A stretch of DNA of 64,000 bases from Heterohyrax brucei (taxonomy: Eukaryota; Chordata; Mammalia; Hyracoidea; Procaviidae): positions 18,112,001 through 18,176,000 of the forward strand of contig CM053152.1 of assembly GCA_028571685.1 (NCBI GenBank). Direction: 5' to 3'. Shown here piece by piece: positions 11,967 through 24,448 of this stretch (the first letter of the stretch is position 1; the number at the start of each line of letters is the position of its first letter). Under the pieces are notes generated by a model that saw only the letters and a program-made list of their open reading frames with translations, did no database searches and had not been told where the DNA came from. The position numbers and the translations under genes were made by a program.

Positions 11967-12112
11967 TCTGTTGCTATGAAGTCCATTCTGACTCACAGTG
12001 ACCCTACAGAGTAGAACTGCCTTACAGAGTTTCTAAGGAACAGTTAGTGGATTCAAACTGCTAGCCTTTTGGTTAGCAGCCAAGCTCATAATCACCATTC
12101 TACCAGGTCTCT
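11967..12112 (-). repeat. AfroSINE-type SINE, minus strand
   Basis: It reads 'gttgctatgaagtccattctgactcacagtgaccctac' to 'ggttagcagccaagctc...ctaccaggtctctg'. Confidence 0.88.
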
Positions 12113-12363
12113 GTGCTTCCAAAGTACTCTTAAATTATCCCTTCTTAGTATTCAACTTGCTTATTATTACTTATCTCAAGTTCCCCTTAGAGTGGAACAT
12201 GACTGTCTGGGGTTACTGCTTTAGAGAATACCTGACATATGACAGAAGCTCAATGAGTAGATGGACAAGTCTGTACTGGATGTGTGTAAATATTATTTAT
12301 CATCATTCACTATATTAAATAATATTTATTATTATAAAATTATTAATATTAATTGGTAGTATT

Positions 12364-12568
12364 GGGAGTCTGGGCAGCACAGTTTTTGATTGGCTGCTAA
12401 CCTAAAAAGTTTGGTAATTTGAACTTACATAACAGTTCTGTGGAAGAAATGGCCCTGCAAACTGCTTCCCTAAATATTACAGCCAAGAAAACCCTATGAA
12501 GCTGTTCTACTCCGAGACATAGGGTTGCCATGAGTCAGGGGCTGACTTGATGGCTGCTAACAACAACG
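12364..12568 (+). repeat. AfroSINE variant with RTE-like tail
   Basis: The long-middle subfamily (cttccctaaatattacagccaagaaaaccctatg) ends 'gccatgagtcaggggctgacttgatggctgctaacaacaac', the same ending as the RTE 3' tail at 41518-41565. Confidence 0.85.
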
Positions 12569-12903
12569 ATATTATAATATTACTAACTAAATAAATACTA
12601 TTGACATGTGGTATTACTTGTGATTCGCTCTCTTGACTTACATTTCTGAGATCATTTGTAGAAGGTTGAAAACGCATTGTCTTTACTTTTTTCAGTTCAT
12701 CAAAAGGGAGGCATCTTTAGCAAGAGTTTCTTCAGAATGAGAGCAATTATTATTTACTCCTTAATATGCTGGAATTGGATGCTGCTCAACCACCAAGAAG
12801 AACACTCCTCCACATTTCCCTCGTCCAAGGCTTTGTCTCAAGTCTTACCTCACTCCATCAACTTGAAATCAGCTTAGCCTCCCAGTGAGAACTGTTTAAG
12901 AAG

Positions 12904-13034
12904 TAGTGGTTCTCAACTCTGGCTGGATATTAAAATCACTGCAAAGCTTTTAAAACATTCTGGTGTCACAGTCAAAGAGACTCTAATTCAGTTGGCCTAG
13001 GGTAGGGCTGGGTCTCTCTTGGAGGAGAACCACT
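12904..13034 (+). mobile_element. MER5-like hAT-Charlie MITE
   Basis: It has terminal inverted repeats tagtggttctcaa ... ggagaaccactg, with the typical interior 'actctaattcagttggcctagggtagggctggg'. It is an old non-autonomous DNA transposon shared by placental mammals. No clear 8-bp duplication remains. Confidence 0.85.
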
Positions 13035-13821
13035 GAGGTATAGCATCAGTGGCATTCTGTTTCTCCCATCTGACTTCGCATTCAGGGTGATCTCTCTAGG
13101 GTATTACCATGTAGCACCAAAGTCTTATTTGTCTTGAATCTACCAGTTAGTCCTAATCAAACTCTTGTTAGTCAAGAAATCCCATTCTCTCTGATTTAGA
13201 GGGAATGCACTCATAAAATGCCACCTAGGAACATGGCTGGATCATTTCACTACTAGGGCTCAGTGTCAGGGAAAATGATGGGAGTTCTTTAATATGTATA
13301 TAACTAATTGGATTATCTTTAAAATAAAAAGTATTTATAAAAATTAGTGGCCATTTGGGTGGATAACATAATATATACATTAGCCTTCATGGTTTTCTTT
13401 CCCTTTGAGCTGGACTGAAAAAAAGAATTAGGGTAGAATTTAATCAGGTGAGGTTCTTTTCAACACTAAAATTAAGTCACGTATCCAGAAGAACTAGAGC
13501 TTGGTGTTAAAATCTGGAAATTTAATTGTACACAAAGAGATTTTAAAATAGTTCTAGAATGGAGGGAAAAATGCAAGCAGACAAAGGGTACTCATGGGGC
13601 AGGTTGGTTGGATTCTTTCTTCCCTTGGATCTCCTCTGTGCACTGGGCACTGTTACCACATGAAAGCAGTCCTCCTCTACCACAACAATAAAACTGCTGA
13701 GGGGTAGGCTCTGGCAATTCTTGGCTAGTGATTACAAGTACAAAAGGAGATACCATTCAAACCCTGTATTTTCTTTATTCTTTATTTCTGGAGCTATGAG
13801 AGGGGAACAGAAGATGGAAAA

Positions 13822-13822
<1 letters not shown>
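13035..13822. other. Unassigned intronic stretch
   Basis: No repeat or gene was recognised in this AT-rich stretch. Confidence 0.5.
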
Positions 13823-13854
<32 letters not shown>

Positions 13855-13864
13855 GCGTGTGTGT
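13823..13864 (+). repeat. (GT)n microsatellite
   Basis: About 21 GT units, interrupted by two GC units near the 3' end. Confidence 0.97.
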
Positions 13865-13919
13865 GAAAAAAATGGCTTATGCAGCTGAAGAGCCTGGAAA
13901 GTCCCAAATCCATTGGTCA

Positions 13920-14390
13920 TGCAACAGGCTAGAGGCTTCTCTTGACTAAGGTAGTTGCAGGAGCTGATGAGCCAAAGATCAACAGGTCAGACAGCAGGCT
14001 GCCAGCTCACGGGCTGCAGAGGCTAATGAATCTCAAGATCAGTAGATGATATGGCAAGCCTCTGAATCTAGTACCAAGAACTGAATGTTAGATGATGATG
14101 AGGCAGATGCAGGATCCAGAATGAACAAAAGCCAATGATGTTTGCCAGAAGGGCCCATATATACCGGATGCAGGACACATCCTCAAGGAAACTTCTTTTC
14201 AACTGACTGGCTGCTTGTAGCAGACCACACCATGGAGTTGAGTACATCATTACATAACTCAGATATCAGATCTCATTCTGGAGGCGAGTACATCATTACA
14301 TAACTATCAAACTACATCATAACTGCCAACCAACTGAGAATTTTGGCCCAGTTCAGTTGATCTACAATCTTAACCATCACAGTATACAAA
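13920..14390. mobile_element. Unclassified interspersed repeat, possibly an LTR
   Basis: Text such as 'cagcaggctgccagctcacgggctgcagaggctaatgaat' and '...cttaaccatcacag' looks like a lineage-specific repeat I have seen in afrotherian-type DNA but cannot name. It contains the direct repeat gagtacatcattacataact at 14237-14256 and 14286-14305. Confidence 0.4.
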
Positions 14391-15474
14391 TATATGGCTT
14401 TTAAACTTGTCAATCCTATTTTTGCTTCTCGTTGGCACATTTAAAATTATATCCTGCTCAGGGACACTTGTCTCTTGCCCCAAACAAAAAGCACACTGGA
14501 GACAAGGAATGGACAGAGTTTACTGTCAACCAAAAGCTACTCCACTGATTCTAGCAGCTCTCGCTGGGATCTGAGTGGCTGTTACCACTGTGAGCTACAG
14601 GTCTACAGACACTTCTAATGGAGCACAGGATGGTTGGCCTCAGCCCCCATGGAAATGCTGGGAGGAACACTGTAGAAGGGCAGAATGCCTCTGCCTTTGA
14701 CCTCAGCATCCTGAATGCTGGTGTGGTGAATGTCCTCATCACCAGAAAGGTCCACGGAGATGTTACTGAAATAGCTCTCAGAGAGGACAGGCAATTCAAC
14801 TCCAAGACAAAAGAATTCACATCAGGCAAAAAGACTTCTGAAAAATCTCCATCTTTCCAGGTATGAGCAGTTGCATTCCACAGCCTTGGGATCTGATTTC
14901 TGCAGTTTCTGGCTGGCTGGGAGCCACTATAATTGCTGTGGAAGTGCATTTACAGATGTTTGCACAATAGGCAAGATGATTATTCTCAGCAGTTGTCTCC
15001 CATTGAGACAAAAATGTTTGAAAGCTAAGGTCTACACATTTTGATAGTACCAGGCCAGTCTTACATTCCCTCACAGCGGTTGACACATACAGACCTCTGC
15101 TAAGAAGCAAATGTTCAGAGGAGTCATTTTGAATACCACCCCGCCCTGGAGGGAAAAAAAAGGTGGAAAGAACAAGAGCAAAATAAAATAAGTTAAAACT
15201 ACGGTGAAACACAGAACTGAAAGATATCCAAGGATGAACTCTATTATGCAAGATGGCTTCTCGAGTTCATGGAAAGCAAGAGATACTAATAATTATAATT
15301 TAAAACCTTGATAGCTTACTTGTACCTTCTATTTTCACATTCCAATTTCTGTATACTATGTTCTCTGTGTTAGCTGAGAAGTCAAGGTCCTTTAAGCTCA
15401 CAGTAGCATATTCAAAGTTTTTGAAGTGAATAAAGGAAAGACAAATAAGAACATGGCATTCCATCATACATTGG
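14391..15474. other. Unassigned stretch with an ORF of no known family
   Basis: An open frame at 14618-14866 (+) and overlapping minus-strand frames match nothing I know. Part of it (14767-14848) is repeated at 15907-15990, so it is more likely a decayed repeat than a gene. Confidence 0.4.
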
Positions 15475-15695
15475 ATAATACCTAACTTATTCTGAGCACT
15501 AGTTTCCAGGTCCCATTTTAGTTATTTTACATGTATTATCTCATTAAATCAAAAGTACACAACAATTCTCTGAAATAGGTACAACTTTTTTTTCCCCCAT
15601 TTTATGGAGCAGAGATTAAGGCACAGAGAGGTCAAGTAAGTTACCCAAGACCACACAGCCAGCAAGCGTGCTGACACTACTGATTTCAAAAGCAA
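15475..15695 (+). repeat. MIR SINE
   Basis: It carries the classic MIR text 'gattaaggcacagagaggtcaagtaagttacccaagaccacacagccag', preceded by the 'ttatctcattaaatc...' section. Confidence 0.88.
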
Positions 15696-15789
15696 TTCAG
15701 AAGGGCTTTACTTGATTGGTGTGTACTTTACAACCATCACAATCCCAGCAAGAGTAAAACAGAAGAAAACCTATGTCGAACACAAAAAC

Positions 15790-16640
15790 TACTTTAAAGG
15801 TGTTTTTATGTCTGGTCACTTCACCGCTTTAAAATCTTCAATGGCATTTCACTGTTCACAGAATAAAATCCAAGTTCACAGGCTTAGGCAGTGCTGAGTC
15901 ACATTCTGAAACGGCTCTCAGAGTGGACAAGTAATTCAATAACCACAACAAAGTAATCTACAACATCAGGCAAAAGACTTCTGAAAAACCTGTCCAACCT
16001 CTCCTTTGTTCTAGGCTGTGTCTGCTAGGGAGCATTTCCAGAACACACAGTCCTGCTTTACTTTCTTCTGCTTCTACTCCCATGATTCCTGAAATTAGCT
16101 TAACAAATCTTCCTGAATCCACACAGGGGTCTCCCTCCAATCCACTCCTGACACCTCAGCCAGAGCTGATCTCTGAAAACAGAGTCTGGTCATGCCATTT
16201 TCCTGATTAAACTCTCTGCAAGCTTTCCCACTTCTCTCAGTAGGAAGGCCATGTGGCCCCGGACTGCCTGAACTTCTAGTCTCCAGTTTGACTACTGGTA
16301 AAGTGGCCCTTATCATCCCTCGCCTAGAGCCCAAGTCCTGTGCCTCCACAAGGGGCCCTTCTCCAGTGGTTATCTCTACTGCCTCCACTTTGGCTTAAAT
16401 TAAAGCTCATCTAAATGGCCAGTCTTGGCCTACCCATCTAAAAGTCACTTCCCAGGGCAAGTTTGCCAAGATTTGAGCCAGAAACCACCATTTCCTCACA
16501 AAGTTTAATTTTAGTTGTGAGTCCAGGGTATATTTAAAGATCATCCCCTCCCTGGTCTGTCATCAGTTCCTCTATGTTCCTTTACTTTTGTCGTTTAGAG
16601 GACCTTCTTGGCCTCAATGGCAATCTGAGTTTGCAACTCC
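15790..16640 (+). repeat. L2 LINE 3' region, fragmented
   Basis: Segments match the L2 layout: 'cgctttaaaatcttcaatggcatttcactg', 'cagccagagctgatctctgaaaacagagtctggtcatg', 'cctccctggtctgtcatc'. No reverse transcriptase frame is preserved. Confidence 0.65.
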
Positions 16641-17206
16641 TGGATACTATAGTTAGCAATTCAACAAATAGGCTGCTCTGTACCAGGACTTGTGAGGCAT
16701 GTAAGGGATGCAAAGGTAAATAATATAAATGTAGTCCCTACTTGGAAGTAGCTCGTAATTTTCTAAGTTACAGATAATGCCAGAACACACTACACTCTGA
16801 TATAAAGCAGCCAGGTAAGCATCTTGACTCTGCAGCTTCACAGTGATGTACACATGCCCCTGTAGACACATAATTTTCCAAGGGCCACATGGATAGTCTT
16901 AAAACTAGTCATTTCCAGTTGCTTCTCTGTGCACTCTGTCAAGATGTATCTTCCTAAAAACGGGCGTATATCCACAACAGTCTTTTCATAACTTGACAAA
17001 AGGCAAACCCATCACCCATCCCAAACATTACTCAGGAGCTCTGCCCTAAGTGTAACAACCTGCAGGTAGGAAACAAAAGCAAGGTCTGCAATAGTGACAG
17101 TGGAAATGCATGGGACTCCTGCCTTTCTTACGTCCTAATGCCACATTCTTCATCATATAGTTCATATTCTCAGCTTACTAGTGCAGCATACAGACACACA
17201 CATAAG
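16641..17206. other. Unassigned intronic stretch
   Basis: Positions 16640-16800 faintly resemble an old mammalian repeat (gtaccaggacttgtgaggc...gatgcaaaggtaaataa). Nothing else was seen. Confidence 0.35.
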
Positions 17207-18075
17207 AAGTATGCAGACGCATATAGATACTGACCAAATAATCCAAGAAGGTAGACTATAAGAAGAACACGGTATCAAGACTGGACGAAGAATCATCAAC
17301 AACCTCCAACAAGCAGATGATACAACCTCGCTGGCTGGAAGTGAGATGACTTGAAGTACTTATGATGAAGGTCGAAGATTACAGTCGTTCATAAGAATCA
17401 CATGAAGAAAACAAAATATGAACATAAAAGTATATAACATGAACACAAAGAAAATAAAAATTCTGACCTGGTAAACAACATCATGATAAATGATAAAGAA
17501 ATTGAAGTTGTCAAGGGTTTATGTCTACTTGCATCAATGACCGATGCCCATGAAAACAACAGTCAGGAAATCAAATGATGATGCACAGCATTAGAAAAAT
17601 CTACTGCAAGAGACCTCATGAAAGTGTTGAAAGCAAAGATGTCATTCTGACAACTAAGGTGCATCTGGTACAAACAGTAACCTTTTCAATTGCCTCAGGT
17701 ACATGTGAAACGCGCACAATAAAAAACAGAGACCAAAGAACTGACGCATTTGAATCGTATTGGTAAAGAATACTGAATATACCAGGGACTGCAAGAAGAA
17801 CGAATAAACCAGTTTTGGAGAAAGTACAGCCAGAATACTTTATAAAAGTGAGGATGGAGAGACTTCCTGCAGGTCACTTTGAACATATCATCAGGGAAGG
17901 TCAAGTGTTAGAAAACGATATCATTCTTGGGGAAGGAGACGGTCAGAAAAACAAGGGAAACCATCTGCAATATGGATTGACAAAAGAGATGCAACAATGG
18001 GCTCAAACATACCAAAGGGGAGATGGCACAGGATCAAGCAGTGTTATCTTCCCTTATACATAAGATTGCCGCAGT
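17207..18075 (+). pseudogene. RTE/BovB-like LINE, 3' half, decayed reverse transcriptase
   Basis: RTE LINEs encode an endonuclease/reverse transcriptase that copies its own RNA and can mobilise SINEs. Here the plus strand preserves 'RIINNLQQADDTTSLAG', where the catalytic YADD box reads QADD, then 'NDKEIEVVKGF', 'KDVILTTKVHLVQTVTFS', 'RILNIPGTARRTN' and 'YFIKVRMERLPAGHFEHI'. Several stops and frameshifts break the frame and the 5' half is missing. The 3' end (caacaatgggctcaaacatacc ... gatggcacaggatcaagcag) matches the RTE tail at 41480-41515. It is followed 0.3 kb later by a minus-strand RTE tail. Confidence 0.88.
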
Positions 18076-18390
18076 TGAGCCAACATCTAAAACATCTAAA
18101 GCATCTAAAAACAACAACCTTCCTCACTCACATTTACGTTAAGAGTAACCCTTGCGTTAGAAGCAGAGTATTGTGGCTCATGTTGAGATGCCAGTGACAC
18201 TCTTGTAAATGGAACTGGACTCTTCTGTGGGGCTACAAAGTTTCTTGGATGAAACCTATGGATAAACACCTAACCCATCATGTGTTTTCCTTTAGGTTTG
18301 GTGTGCTTTAATCTGTAAGGAAGTTAAAATATCTTTATCAAATATCATAAAATAATCTGATTGCATCTATGTTCACCTTACTTTCTCTTT

Positions 18391-18509
18391 GTTGTTGTTA
18401 GCTGCCATTGAGGCACTTTCAACTCTCAGAGAGCTTATGTATAACAGAACAAAACATTGGCAGGTGCTGCGCCATCCTCACAACTGCTGTTATGCTGAGC
18501 CTTGTTTTA
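18391..18509 (-). mobile_element. RTE 3' tail, minus strand
   Basis: gttgttgttagctgccattgagg ... catcctcacaactgctgttatgctgagcc is the antisense RTE 3' end, as at 41645 and 54706. It is cut off by an LTR. Confidence 0.85.
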
Positions 18510-19026
18510 CTCAGCCAGGAGGCTCTCGCAGAAATACCACAGAGTGGATGACTTTAACAAGGAAAAGTTTATTCTTACACAGTCCAGTAGGCTACAAGTC
18601 CAAATTCAGGATGTCTGCCGCAGGGGAAGGCTTTCCCCCTGGTTGGCTCTGGAGGAAAGTCCTTGCGCTACATCAGTCTTTGTTCAGGGAGCATCTTGGT
18701 GCAAGAACCTCAGGGCTGAAGGACATGCTGTACTCCTGGTGCTGCTTCCTTGATGGTGTGAGGTTCTCAATTCTCTGCTTGCTTCCCTTTCCTTTTATTT
18801 CTTGCAGGATGAAAGGATAAAGGGTGGTGCCAGCCATATTCCAGGGAAACTCTCTTTACAGTGGAGCAGGGAGGTGATCTTATGAAGGGACATACAGTCT
18901 CACCCTAATCCTCTAACATATGGCATAGGAAAATCACAAAACGGAGGACAATCATAAAATATTGGGAATCATGGCCCAGCCACATGGTTACACACATTTG
19001 GTGGGAACACAGTTCAATTCATGACA
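18510..19026 (-). mobile_element. Solo LTR (ERVL/MaLR-like), minus strand
   Basis: It runs from 'cagaaataccacagagtggatgactttaac' to 'cacagttcaattcatgaca'. It is the same family as 3070-3561 and interrupts an RTE tail. Confidence 0.75.
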
Positions 19027-19932
19027 AGCCTATTGTATTTTATTGTAATTAATATTGCCTATTTTCCATCAATAAATATGTATACAAATGACGGAAATGT
19101 TTAGATAACAACTTAAAATGTTCAAGGGGATACATATACTTTTCAAACTTCTTTTAGGTACACACAAGCAAACTTTAAAGACCACTGTCAGCAAGTGATG
19201 CTTGAATATTTCTACAGTCATTAAAAATCAGGAGGAGATTACATGTAGCAGGTGAAGAAAAAACAGAAAAAGCTTTCTGAAGATTTGACACCTCCAGTGG
19301 CCTCAAGGAGTAGCGATAGGCTGGAAGGGTAGGGATTCCCTAGGTTGAATGTCCCACAGAAGCAGGCTCATGGCCCCTGAGAAGGGAAGGGGACATGTTT
19401 CAGGAAACACGAAACTTTAATAAAAACTAAGATTCTTCTATTAAAAGACCAGACTTCATGGTCTGGCATCCTGGAGGGTCCCCTGAGAAGATGGTCCCTG
19501 GACTTGGTGCTAGCTCAGAGCTGAAACCAGTACCAAAGCCAACTTTTCTGACAAAAACAGGACTGGACTATAGGACAGAGTGATGCAGGTACTTCTTGGC
19601 TTAAATATACACATGAGGCTGTCGAACCAGCAATTCGCTAGAGGTAAGAAGCGAGGGTGGAGAGGAGGATACAAGTATTGGTTGAATGAACACTGGAAGT
19701 ACAGAGCGGAAAGAAGCAGTGAACTGCCCCAGATGGCTAAGAACAGAAAGAGATGCACAGAGCTGTGTGTTCAGAGTTTTATATAGCAAATTGACTTGAA
19801 TTGTAAATTTGTAGGGCACTTGGCTTGGCTTGGCTTGTAATAAAAAAAATAAAGAAAAACCTAGGGTTCAGAGTTTATGAATAGAAGATGAGAGAAATGA
19901 GATGGCATGAGAAAAAGATGAGACTAAGCATT
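19027..19932. other. Unassigned intronic stretch with a tail-like motif
   Basis: At 19814-19836, 'gggcacttggcttggcttggctt' resembles the SINE tail end. Overlapping ORFs at 19510-19819 match nothing. Confidence 0.4.
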
Positions 19933-20389
19933 TGTCATGGATTGAATTCTGTCCCCCCAAAAATGTATGTGTTGATTTGAATTGGTTTGGCATTCCAACA
20001 TGGTGCCCTTCCTCCCATGTGTTGCGAGTCCTGCCTCTGTGATACTGATGATGAAGAATGGTTTGCAGTTGTGTTAGGGAGGCAGGACCCAAGCTACAAT
20101 CTTGTGGAATATAAGGGAGAGAAGTGAGCAGAGGAAGTTGGGAACCTCATACCACCGAGAGAGAAGCACCGAGAGCAGAGCACGTCCTTTGGACCCGAGG
20201 TTCCTGTGCCGAGACGCTCTCATTGGATGTGGACTTAGCCTACCGGACTGTGATAAATTCTCCTACTGAATGGACTTACAATTTATAAATGGATTTGTGG
20301 CTTACTGGACTGAGACAATAAAAGCTTCTCTTCTTGAAACCTTCCACTTGTGGTATTTTCTGTTAGAGCAGTACCCAGTGACTAGGACA
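19933..20389 (+). mobile_element. Solo LTR (ERVL/MaLR-like)
   Basis: It runs from tgtcatggattgaattctgtcccc to '...gtgactaggaca', with a poly-A signal AATAAA at about 20317. The near-complete length of 457 bp matches the copy at 53458. No internal region is present, so it is a solo LTR. Confidence 0.8.
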
Positions 20390-21364
20390 GAGTTATTTTA
20401 GGTTCAAAGAAGGCAAATGAAGGGAGGTCACCAGAAGAAAAGGGTTTGGTTCTGTGAACATATGAGGAGAGTAGCTTGAGAAGCAAAGATTTTTCTAACA
20501 GAAGGAGCTCAGTCTTTGTCAGCTGAAGAGGAGGGAGAAAAGGGGAAGAGGTAGCCCCGGGCAGGGGAAATTGAGAAGACTAGATAGCTGAGCCCAGCCA
20601 TTAGCATGCGGGGTCAAAGGTCCCACTGAGCTGGCTTGTGTCTGTTCAATCCACACCTGTGTCTAGTATGGAAGAATCCACTCATTACTAAAGGACAGAC
20701 TGCCCAAAAGCACACACAGTAAAGAACTCTAAATAAACAGTTCCTTGACTAATAAGAACAAGTTTTAAATATCTTACTTCAGATATAGTAAAAATGCTAA
20801 CATAACTGTATTCTAAGGAGTGCTCTTTGGGTATCCAAAGGCAGGAGGACAGAGCAGCGGGAATTTCCAGGCTATGATAAGTCTGGATATCCAAAGGGAA
20901 GCTCTGGGGTGACCCAACAGAAGCACAGCTTCGAAGTATCAAAGTCAGAGCAGCCAGGGGCACATGATAGTTCTTAGGCAGAGTGACAGGCTTAATGAGG
21001 GGGATAGGCACTAGGCTGACCTAACCCAGCTGGCAGGGCCAGGGTGGTATCCAAGGCTCCATGCTTGTAGAGGTGAGGTTTGCGGGGCTTCCTTAGCTAG
21101 GCTGGCTTGAGAACTAGTGCAGTGAACTGGCACACATTTGAATCAGACTGGGAAAGACCAGGGGCTCTTTTGGATGGCACTGAGGGAAGTCTTGCTGTCT
21201 TAGCTGGAAGACCATCGATTTTATCATCAGCTAAAGATGCTGAGGTGCCTGGGCTGGAAGGAGGCACAGGAAAGTAAGGGAAGCCCAGAAAGGAAACCGA
21301 CAGGATAGTGAACAATTAAACCAGGCACACATATGGATCCCTGGTACTGGTCAGGTGTCCAAAG
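20390..21364. other. Unassigned intronic stretch
   Basis: I see no gene or named repeat. Confidence 0.5.
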
Positions 21365-21540
21365 AATGCTTAATGTGTGCTGTCTCATGTACTTACCATG
21401 TCACACTGGGGTTGAAACCAGACTCCCATTTTTGGATAAGAAATGGGCTTAGAGACTAAGGGAATTTCTTGAGGTTGTATGGCAAGTGGCATGCTGGAGT
21501 GGCAAGTGGCATGCTGGAATCAACCCTGGTCAACCCAGAA
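21365..21540 (+). repeat. Probable MIR fragment with a 20-bp tandem duplication
   Basis: 'tttttggataagaaatgggcttagagactaagggaatttc' follows MIR order. ggcaagtggcatgctggagt is repeated in tandem at 21481-21500 and 21501-21520 with one mismatch. Confidence 0.55.
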
Positions 21541-24440
21541 TAAGCTGAACTACCTGCTTGACATGTGTGGGAATGGGTCTGGACCCGTGGCGATTGGGTG
21601 TGGGTAAGGGTGGGGGTGGTGCATCCTTAGCAATGGAAGTACAGAGGGAAGGGCAGCAGCAGGTAGGGAAAACCAGGAGTTCTCCGTCTGGAGAGGACGA
21701 GGCCTCTGTCTGCTTCTGCAGCAGCCAGGCCCTCCCTCACAACCAGAGACTACAAGAGAGGGAATATGGATATGCAAAAAGAAGAGCCTGGGTTTATGGA
21801 TTTATGTAAAAGCTCTTGTCACATAAATAAATGTGGCCCTAAATTTTTGATCTATTATGCTGTCATTATTGGCAATAATCTATAATAAGTATTACAAAGT
21901 TAGTTATTCCACATTAGAGCATTAATGCCCCCTCAGTGGTTTCAGAATTCAGAATTCATTTTTATTATAAAATTTTATGTGATTTTTTCAATATGATTCT
22001 TCCACAATATTCATATCTGTAATTTTATTTAGTAGCTTTTCATTTTTGCAGTAGTGAAATGTACAAGGTGAAGTATACCATATTACTTTAAGGGTGGTGT
22101 CAGCCCAAGTCACAAAAACAACACACAATCCATATACTGATGCTTCCATTTCACTCATCACATTTCCTCAAAGTCTCATTTCAGATCAAAATAAGGAAGT
22201 GTGGCACCATTAACTATACAAGTATTCTTGTTTTACTAGATAATTTGTGTCATGGCATCTTTGCTTCTAGGTGTACCACTGGGAATATATGAAATCCTGG
22301 GTTGGACGTCACAGAGCTGTATCAGATTTAATTCAGAGAAAATTGGCATGAACCAGATGGGAATGGATAGGCTGCCTATGAATGCTCACATAGCCTGGGA
22401 GCCCTAGTCTGCACAGCCAGACACAAGCTTTGCAACCATCCTCGACTAATTAATAATCTTTCAGTTTATTAATTTAAAAATAAAAATAAAATATTTCAAA
22501 ACTCAAAATGATAATACTGTACCTACTACTTAATATGTCAGTAAAGATAGATGTAATCAAGAAGCATGCCTAAAAAACACAAGGAACTTAGTATGTTTAA
22601 GATGTAATCTCTATCTTCTCATTTTCCATACTAGTGTTGTTTAGCATCCTAGTTCCAATGTGAGTTTATCATAACTCAATTAGTTGTTATTATAATTACT
22701 TCAGTGTTACACATTTTTGTATACCTTTATGGTTTTCACTGACATTTTCCTTATTGAGATAACATTTGTTCATTTCCACAATACTTAACTACAACTCAAG
22801 CCACAGTAAAGAGGGATAAAGTACCTTTTTTGAAAAAAGTTAACTGGAAAGAATTCAACTCCAATACTTTGAGTATTTTCTTTTACTGTTCCCTCCCACC
22901 CAGAATTTCAAGATCTATGTAAAACAACTTGAATGAAAAGTTTCTTTGAGATCTAAGTTGGTCATATTTTTTGGAGATTTTTTTTTTCTTTAAACAAAAG
23001 CTACATGCACAAAAATACTTGTAGTGAAGAATTTCTAAATAAACTTATAAAGGCATTGTTTTATTCCTTAAAAGAAACTGCTTCTGATACACACACATAT
23101 ACATGCCTAGTAATGTTTATATATTAATAAAATCCCAGATAAGGATTTAAAACTAAAGTTGTTCTGGAAGTAACTTTGGTTGTTCCTATAATACAGATGC
23201 CAAGTGATGATTTAAATCTCATTCATCAGTTCTGTAAAAATTATATACATACATACACAACTTATTTTATATACATACGTACATATACAAACTTAACACC
23301 AAAATGTTATCCAAAGTGGTATCAATGTTCTAAATGCTAAGAAAACTATTAAAAAGTATCTTTTCTATTTGTAAGCCAGAAATGGAGTAAGTCCCACTTG
23401 GTTGTGTTGTTAGGAAATTTCATTTTGGAATCTTGTTAATAAATCATTGGTGAAATTCTTCATACCATTGTGCTGTCACCTGTGTGAGTAGAAGCTGTGG
23501 GTGTGGGTTGGGCGAGGAGTCACGTGCAAGTATCTGAAACTGTGGGCAGAACTAGGTACAAGTGGAAATCTGTGTCCTATGGCTTCCATTTACATATTTT
23601 CTAGGTACCTTATTTTTAAGAACATAAGCACAATATTTTTACATCAGCTCAAAAGTGACAATAATTCTTCCACTTTGTCACCCACCCACCCACTGTTGGC
23701 TCCTCGGCCTTCTCCTAAGCTGACACTTGCACTTCTGAAACCCCACTGGGTGGGGCTGATCACCCAGGGTACAGCAGGAGTCCCTATTGGCTCAGTCTCA
23801 CTCTACCTTCTGACCCCTTAGTTTAGCTCCTTACTGGTCACTTTGAGGAATGTGGTCAGTTTCTAGTCAAAGAGAAGACTCAGCCAGCTCTCTGCCAGCC
23901 ACACACAGCTGCAGATGCAAGCCAAGGGCGAAACTTTCCCTGTCTCCCTCTTACCATCTGTTTCTCTATTGTTAATTCTCTTTGCCAGAAGATCACTTTT
24001 CAGTCTCATTTTGTTCTCCAGTGGTCTCTTAGTCCTTCCAAAGCCCACTGAAAAATATTCTTTTTATTCTCATCCCAGAATGTGGCTTGGATGTAACCTG
24101 TAGATTGGAACTTGTTGGTCCTCGGACTTCAGCCATGTGTTCACTGGCCTGCAGTCTGACTGTGCGCACAGGGCAGGCTTCGGAGCCCGAGGTGTAGACA
24201 TGCTGGTCCTTTGTTGCTATCACAGCTGCTCAATTTCTTCAAGACTTCACAAATTGAAGTCAAATATTCTTTTCCCTGTTTATGAGTATAACCGATCCTT
24301 TCTAACTCACGTTTTTGTTTTAAAGTTAATAATGATGATGATAACCTCTGTACTTTGGAAGGAGGTAAAGGATGTAGGTGAAAAGGTCAGTGGCACTCCT
24401 TGATACATCCTTGCAGAATGGAAGCATTAGCAGGTACAGT
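21541..24440. other. Long unassigned intronic stretch
   Basis: About 2.9 kb without a repeat I can name. It includes a G-rich patch near 21570-21630 and TACA-rich tracts near 23247-23290. Confidence 0.5.
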
Positions 24441-24448
24441 ATACATCT

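Noticed and set aside
14618..14866. 82-residue plus-strand ORF ending next to a GTATGAG donor-like site
   Set aside because: Part of the ORF is a duplicated repeat (see 15907-15990), no acceptor or partner exon was seen, and it lies antisense within a PTPRM intron.
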